From NCBI GenBank assembly GCA_036821825.1, contig DAISIV010000017.1, positions 1 through 64,000 on the forward strand: a stretch of DNA of 64,000 nt. Direction: 5' to 3'. Made by a program: the position numbers and the translations under genes. This DNA comes from CAITZA01 sp937915285 (lineage in GTDB: Bacteria > Desulfobacterota > Desulfomonilia > Desulfomonilales > Desulfomonilaceae). The notes beneath the pieces were generated by a model. The model ran no database searches and was not told the origin of the DNA. It was given only the letters and a program-made list of their open reading frames with translations. Positions 59,982 to 64,000 of this stretch are shown one piece after another (the first letter of the stretch is position 1; each line of letters begins with the position of its first letter).

Positions 59982-62948
59982 ATGCCTCATAGAATAGAGT
60001 TATGTCTTGTGGCCGATTTGCCTGACCCAAACGGGAAAAGGCTCCTGAACAGGGTTGGGAGTGATCTTGGAATCCAACTTGAAGGCATTCGGGTGGCAGA
60101 TAGTTTCATCATAGACAGGAGCCTGTCTTTTGAGCAGCTTCGTTTGCTGGGTGAAGATGTTTTTCGTGATCCCGTCATTCATGAAGTTTCGATTGATCAT
60201 CCCATTTCAATGCCGTGTGACTGGCTAATTGAAGTGGGGTTCAAACCCGGTGTAACTGATAATGTTGGCAGAACTGCCAAAGAAGCCATCCAACGCACAA
60301 TTGGAAGCGACTTTTCGCCGGGTGAGGGGGTTTACACGCGTAAATTGTATTTCCTGACCGGACAGATAAACAGGGAAGTGGCCGAAAGGATAGCTAAAGA
60401 CCTGCTAGCCAACGAATTGATCCAGACCTGGAAAGTATATGGGCCGGACGAAGATCGTTCCGAAATTACCGTACCGAAGGTCTCGTCCAAATCGGAAGTC
60501 AGGGTCGAGACTATTGATTTGAACGTCTCGGATGAAGATTTGTTGCGGATTAGTAAAGAGGGCATCCTGGCGCTTTCCTTGGAAGAGATGAAAGTGATCC
60601 AGGAATTCTTTCGTGACAAGACCTTTATGGAACAGAGAAGAGCTGCTGGCCTATCGGACAAGATTACGGACTGTGAACTCGAGGCGCTTGCCCAGACCTG
60701 GTCTGAACACTGCAAACATAAAATATTCAACGCAATTATAGAATACGAACATCAGGGCTCAACTACGATTATAGACAGCCTTTTCAAGACCTATATACAG
60801 AGATCCACACAGCAGATAAGGGATGGTCTAGGTGAAGATGATTTCTGCCTTTCCGTGTTTAAGGACAATGCCGGAGTAATAAAATTCGATGATGACTGGA
60901 ACCTTGTTGTGAAGGTAGAAACCCATAACTCGCCATCTGCCCTTGATCCTTACGGAGGGGCGCTCACCGGTATAGTAGGTGTTAACAGGGATCCTTTCGG
61001 CACAGGTCTGGGTTCAAAACTGATTTTCAATACAGACGTATTCTGTTTTGCTCCTCCTGATTTTAAAGGGGTGATTCCCCCGCGGTTGTTGCATCCTAAA
61101 CGCGTGTTTGAAGGCGTTCGAGAGGGTGTAGAACATGGTGGAAACAAGAGCGGAATTCCTACTGTGAACGGCGCTGTGGTGTTTGATGAGCGATATTTAG
61201 GCAAACCGCTTGTTTTTTGTGGCACGGGTGGACTGATGCCTCGGACTATAAATGGCAAACCTGCGCACATTAAAAAAGCCAACCCGGGTGACCGAATACT
61301 GATGGTGGGTGGGAAAATTGGAAAGGATGGAATCCACGGGGCTACTTTTTCTTCGGAGGAACTTCATGAAGGCTCTCCAGTGAGCGCAGTTCAAATCGGA
61401 GACCCTATTACCCAGAAAAGGATGACAGATTTCCTGCTTATGGCGAGGGATCTCGGCCTCTATTCATCTATAACGGATAATGGCGCCGGCGGTCTGTCTT
61501 CGTCGGTGGGTGAAATGGCCACAGAAGCTGGAGGCGCAAGGCTTACGCTGGACAAAGCCCCATTAAAATATGAGGGACTCCAGCCTTGGGAAATATTACT
61601 TTCCGAGGCTCAGGAGAGGATGACGGTCGCTGTTCCACCCCAACATCTCAATGATTTCCTGTCCCTATCCAAGAGGTTGGACGTGCAGGCTACCGACATG
61701 GGTGAATTCACCGACGATGGCTTCTTCACTGTCCTTTGGGGTTCCCAAACTGTTGCTTTATTGCCACTGGATTTCCTTCACGATGGTCTGCCCAGTATGA
61801 GACTTAAGGCCCGATGGGATCCTCCCTCTCACAGTCAGCACCTTGTCAGTTCCAATGAAGATCTCACTTCAGATCTTCTTTCTATCCTTGGTCGATGGAA
61901 TGTCTGTTCCAAGGAGAGCCTGGTCAGGCAGTATGATCATGAGGTTCAGGCAGGTTCGGTTATAAAACCTTTAATCGGTGTGACAAATGATGGACCTGGC
62001 GACGCTGCTGTTGTCAGACCCGCTCTGGACAGGTTCAGGGGCGTTGCCGTTGGTTGCGGGATAGCCCCGAGGTACTCGGACCTGGACACCTATCACATGA
62101 TGGCCTGTGTGATAGACGAGGCGGTGCGTAACATCGTGTGTGTGGGGGCCAATCCTGATCATATGGCGGGTCTTGACAATTTCTGCTGGTGTGACCCTGT
62201 GCAGTCACCAAAAACCCCGGATGGAGAATACAAGCTGGCCCAACTGGTTCGCGCCAATCAGGCGCTATACGATGTCTGTATTGCTTACGGCATACCATGC
62301 ATATCCGGTAAGGACAGCATGAAAAACGATTATTCCATAGGTGACACAAAGATATCCATTCCTCCGACAGTGCTTTTTACGGCTGTCGGGATTGTTCCCG
62401 ATATCCGACTTTGTTTGACCCCGGACTTCAAAAAGCCAGGTGACCTAATATACGTAATCGGAATGACAAGGAACGAATTGGGAGCCTCAGAGTATTTTGC
62501 ATCTAAAGGCTTAATCGGTGAAAATGTCCCAAAAGTTACTGACCCAGCGTCTTACATTAAAATTTACAGATCGATCCATCAAGCGATAATGAAGCGGTGG
62601 CTGGCATCAGTTCATGACTTGTCCGATGGTGGTTTGGGGGTAGCCTTGTCGGAGAGTTGCTTCTCAGGAGGGTTTGGCGCGTCAGTTTCAATTAGCAAAT
62701 TGGCAACACGGAATATTGTTAGAACTGACGAGGCTCTCTTTTCGGAGAGCCCAGGCAGATTTCTCGTATCTGTCAGTCCCGAATTCCAGCCTGGGTTCGA
62801 GAAGCTTTTTGAGGCCTATCCCGCTTCTCAAATAGGTGTTATTACAGATGATTGTTTTCTTGAAATAAAAGGGCTGGACGAAAAGACCGCCGTCAAAGCG
62901 AATGTAATGGATTTGAAGCAAGCGTGGCGTCAACCGTTAGGCGCATGA
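59982..62948 (+). CDS. purL: Phosphoribosylformylglycinamidine synthase (FGAM synthetase), PurS-PurL fusion
   Basis: 988 residues. It amidates FGAR with glutamine-derived ammonia and ATP. The N-terminal 160 residues resemble two PurS units (HRIELCLVADLPDPNGKRLLN and VGFKPGVTDNVGRTAKEAIQ). The catalytic part begins EALAQTWSEHCKHKIFNA, followed by VKVETHNSPSALDPYGGALTGIVG, and DNGAGGLSSSVGEMA. The C-terminal half has CISGKDSMKND and VHDLSDGGLGVALSE. The glutaminase domain of the long type is missing, so a separate PurQ is needed. The gene starts 28 bases after the acyl-CoA synthetase. Normal for deltaproteobacteria. Confidence 0.95.
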   Translation: MPHRIELCLVADLPDPNGKRLLNRVGSDLGIQLEGIRVADSFIIDRSLSFEQLRLLGEDVFRDPVIHEVSIDHPISMPCDWLIEVGFKPGVTDNVGRTAKEAIQRTIGSDFSPGEGVYTRKLYFLTGQINREVAERIAKDLLANELIQTWKVYGPDEDRSEITVPKVSSKSEVRVETIDLNVSDEDLLRISKEGILALSLEEMKVIQEFFRDKTFMEQRRAAGLSDKITDCELEALAQTWSEHCKHKIFNAIIEYEHQGSTTIIDSLFKTYIQRSTQQIRDGLGEDDFCLSVFKDNAGVIKFDDDWNLVVKVETHNSPSALDPYGGALTGIVGVNRDPFGTGLGSKLIFNTDVFCFAPPDFKGVIPPRLLHPKRVFEGVREGVEHGGNKSGIPTVNGAVVFDERYLGKPLVFCGTGGLMPRTINGKPAHIKKANPGDRILMVGGKIGKDGIHGATFSSEELHEGSPVSAVQIGDPITQKRMTDFLLMARDLGLYSSITDNGAGGLSSSVGEMATEAGGARLTLDKAPLKYEGLQPWEILLSEAQERMTVAVPPQHLNDFLSLSKRLDVQATDMGEFTDDGFFTVLWGSQTVALLPLDFLHDGLPSMRLKARWDPPSHSQHLVSSNEDLTSDLLSILGRWNVCSKESLVRQYDHEVQAGSVIKPLIGVTNDGPGDAAVVRPALDRFRGVAVGCGIAPRYSDLDTYHMMACVIDEAVRNIVCVGANPDHMAGLDNFCWCDPVQSPKTPDGEYKLAQLVRANQALYDVCIAYGIPCISGKDSMKNDYSIGDTKISIPPTVLFTAVGIVPDIRLCLTPDFKKPGDLIYVIGMTRNELGASEYFASKGLIGENVPKVTDPASYIKIYRSIHQAIMKRWLASVHDLSDGGLGVALSESCFSGGFGASVSISKLATRNIVRTDEALFSESPGRFLVSVSPEFQPGFEKLFEAYPASQIGVITDDCFLEIKGLDEKTAVKANVMDLKQAWRQPLGA

Positions 62949-63077
62949 GGGCAGGCGTTTTTGGAGAGATGATCAGCGATTTTATGGACGCCGGCAGTGT
63001 TCTGGCAGTGAGTCATTTGGCACAGGTGAAGTCCTGATCAGGTGGGGTATCGACTTGAATCTTCCGGGAGGGCTTTT

Positions 63078-64000
63078 ATGAAGGCTTTAACCTCCTTTCT
63101 GGAGGGATTGATAGGTTTACTGAGGGCCCATCAGTTACTGGAGGGTGTGATCATTCTGCTTGCCGGTATAATTACGGCCACGATTTTTCGGCTTTTGTCC
63201 ATTCGATTCCTCAATTCCTTGAAAAGCAGGCACAAATTTGACCTCGAAAACATTAACGCGGTTTCTCTTATCCGGGCGTCATGGCTAACGGTTATCCTCG
63301 GTTCGGCTCACAAGGCTGCTCCCCATCTTCTTGATAAGGCCTCAGGGTCAGGTTTTGTGGTGATGGCGGTCATAGAGTCCGTACTGATTGTGGTTTGGAC
63401 TGTAACCCTAAGTCAGACGTTGAGGCTGCTCAGTCGCAGAAAGACTACATCAAGAATCTATTCTGTCGAGGCCTTGCAGTTCCTGACTAACCTGGCGGTA
63501 GCCATTATTTTGGTCAATGCAGGCTTCATGCTGCTTTCCGTGTGGCAGGTAAACATAACGCCTTTGCTGGCCTCTGCCGGAATAGCCGGATTGGCAGTCG
63601 CTCTGGCGGCAAAAGATACCCTCGCAAATTTTTTTGGAGGCGTTAATCTGTTCATGGACAGGCCCTTCAAACAGGGTGATTATGTTGTTCTTGGCACTGG
63701 CGAAAGAGGGGCTATCACCGAAATAGGGCTGCGGAGCACCAGGATTGTTACCAGGGACGATGTACTTATATGTATTCCAAATTCCATAATCGCTAATTCA
63801 AAAATAATTAATGAAAGCGCTCCGGCAGCGCATCACAGGGTAAGAATCAAACTCAGTGTGGCCTACGGATCAGACCTGGACGAAGTGGAAGCGACATTGC
63901 TTGACATAGCTAGGAGAGAAACGCTCGTTTCACCAAAACCTGAGCCACGTGTTCGCCTGAGGGCCTTGGGTGAATCCGGCCTCGATTTTGAACTGTTGTG
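63078..64000 (+). CDS. Mechanosensitive ion channel, MscS family, 3' end beyond the window
   Basis: 307 codons are visible; the gene runs off the window. Hydrophobic segments at about 20-42 (LEGVIILLAGIITATIFRLL), 78-110 and 135-160 precede the pore helix, SAGIAGLAVALAAKDTLANFFGG, which is the MscS TM3 with its Gly/Ala packing. VNLFMDRPFKQGDYVVLGTGERGAITEIGLRSTRI is the start of the beta domain and vestibule. IPNSIIANSKIIN is also conserved. It protects against osmotic shock. The ATG has GGGAGGG seven bases upstream. It follows purL by 129 bases. Confidence 0.93.
   Translation, partial: MKALTSFLEGLIGLLRAHQLLEGVIILLAGIITATIFRLLSIRFLNSLKSRHKFDLENINAVSLIRASWLTVILGSAHKAAPHLLDKASGSGFVVMAVIESVLIVVWTVTLSQTLRLLSRRKTTSRIYSVEALQFLTNLAVAIILVNAGFMLLSVWQVNITPLLASAGIAGLAVALAAKDTLANFFGGVNLFMDRPFKQGDYVVLGTGERGAITEIGLRSTRIVTRDDVLICIPNSIIANSKIINESAPAAHHRVRIKLSVAYGSDLDEVEATLLDIARRETLVSPKPEPRVRLRALGESGLDFELL

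Noticed and set aside
62945..63037. 30-codon peptide overlapping the purL stop (ATGA)
   Set aside because: No homolog recognised; may be translationally coupled but evidence is too thin to call a gene.
1..64000. tRNA, rRNA, tmRNA, CRISPR or mobile elements
   Set aside because: Gaps were read on both strands and no such pattern was recognised; a covariance-model search was not possible.

Overview
The window reads as a gene-dense chromosomal segment of an anaerobic, Gram-negative bacterium, most likely a deltaproteobacterium (Desulfobacterota; Desulfomonile-, Syntrophus- or Syntrophobacter-like). This is an inference from gene content: a selenocysteine-containing formate dehydrogenase with FdhD and a ModE-type regulator, a tungsten-type aldehyde:ferredoxin oxidoreductase, a 2-oxoacid:ferredoxin oxidoreductase, an ADP-forming acyl-CoA synthetase, an NtrC-type two-component pair, and envelope proteins (OmpA-like, Lgt, MltG). 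No tRNA, rRNA operon, CRISPR array, insertion sequence or phage gene was seen.

Layout. 1-9.7 kb: 3' end of rpsI, a convergent terminator, sirtuin and glucokinase on the minus strand, then larC, a MoaD-like protein, an aldehyde:ferredoxin oxidoreductase, an uncharacterised 191-residue protein, a methyltransferase, a hexapeptide acyltransferase and a convergent O-methyltransferase. 9.7-10.5 kb: a tiny gene with an in-frame TGA that fits a selenoprotein, followed by a noncoding stretch full of hairpins. 10.5-20.5 kb: trmJ, lgt, a very large exported TPR-CHAT protein, the two-gene 2-oxoacid:ferredoxin oxidoreductase and a membrane protein. 20.6-23.9 kb: NtrC-type regulator and sensor kinase. 24.3-30.7 kb: a small TPR-like protein, yqgF, mltG, then on the minus strand a coiled-coil exported protein and a ddl / nucleotidyltransferase / sugar-kinase-like cluster that looks like cell-wall precursor supply or recycling. 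30.8-36.5 kb: ModE-like protein and fdhD facing a radical SAM protein, a UbiA-type prenyltransferase and the selenocysteine fdhA. 36.9-44.4 kb: glyA, rpiB and the core fatty-acid operon (fabF, acpP, fabG, fabD, rpmF, yceD), then an alpha/beta hydrolase. 44.7-49.9 kb: a vWA-OmpA protein, a TPR lipoprotein-like protein and the isoprenoid operon xseB-ispA-dxs. 49.9-57.7 kb: GAF histidine kinase, SDR, WYL regulator, small exported protein, enolase and two nucleotide-sugar epimerases. 57.8-64 kb: ADP-forming acyl-CoA synthetase, purL and the start of an MscS channel.

How the genes fit together. The ferredoxin-linked oxidoreductases (AOR, KorAB), formate dehydrogenase and the ADP-forming acyl-CoA synthetase suggest anaerobic oxidation of organic or aldehyde substrates with ferredoxin and formate as electron carriers and ATP recovery from acyl-CoA. 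Molybdenum/tungsten metabolism recurs (ModE-like, FdhD, MoaD-like, AOR, FdhA). Two separate genes need selenocysteine insertion, so the genome should encode SelA/B/C/D outside this window.

The most novel item is the predicted 51-residue selenoprotein at 9788-9943. Its residues align with the small DUF6132-type membrane protein family, with selenocysteine at the place of the second conserved cysteine and a good bacterial SECIS-like hairpin downstream. Other items worth a second look are the signal-peptide-bearing TPR-CHAT protein, two intergenic structured elements, a terminator-like hairpin inside the 5' end of the radical SAM gene, and a cysteine-rich tail in a histidine kinase.
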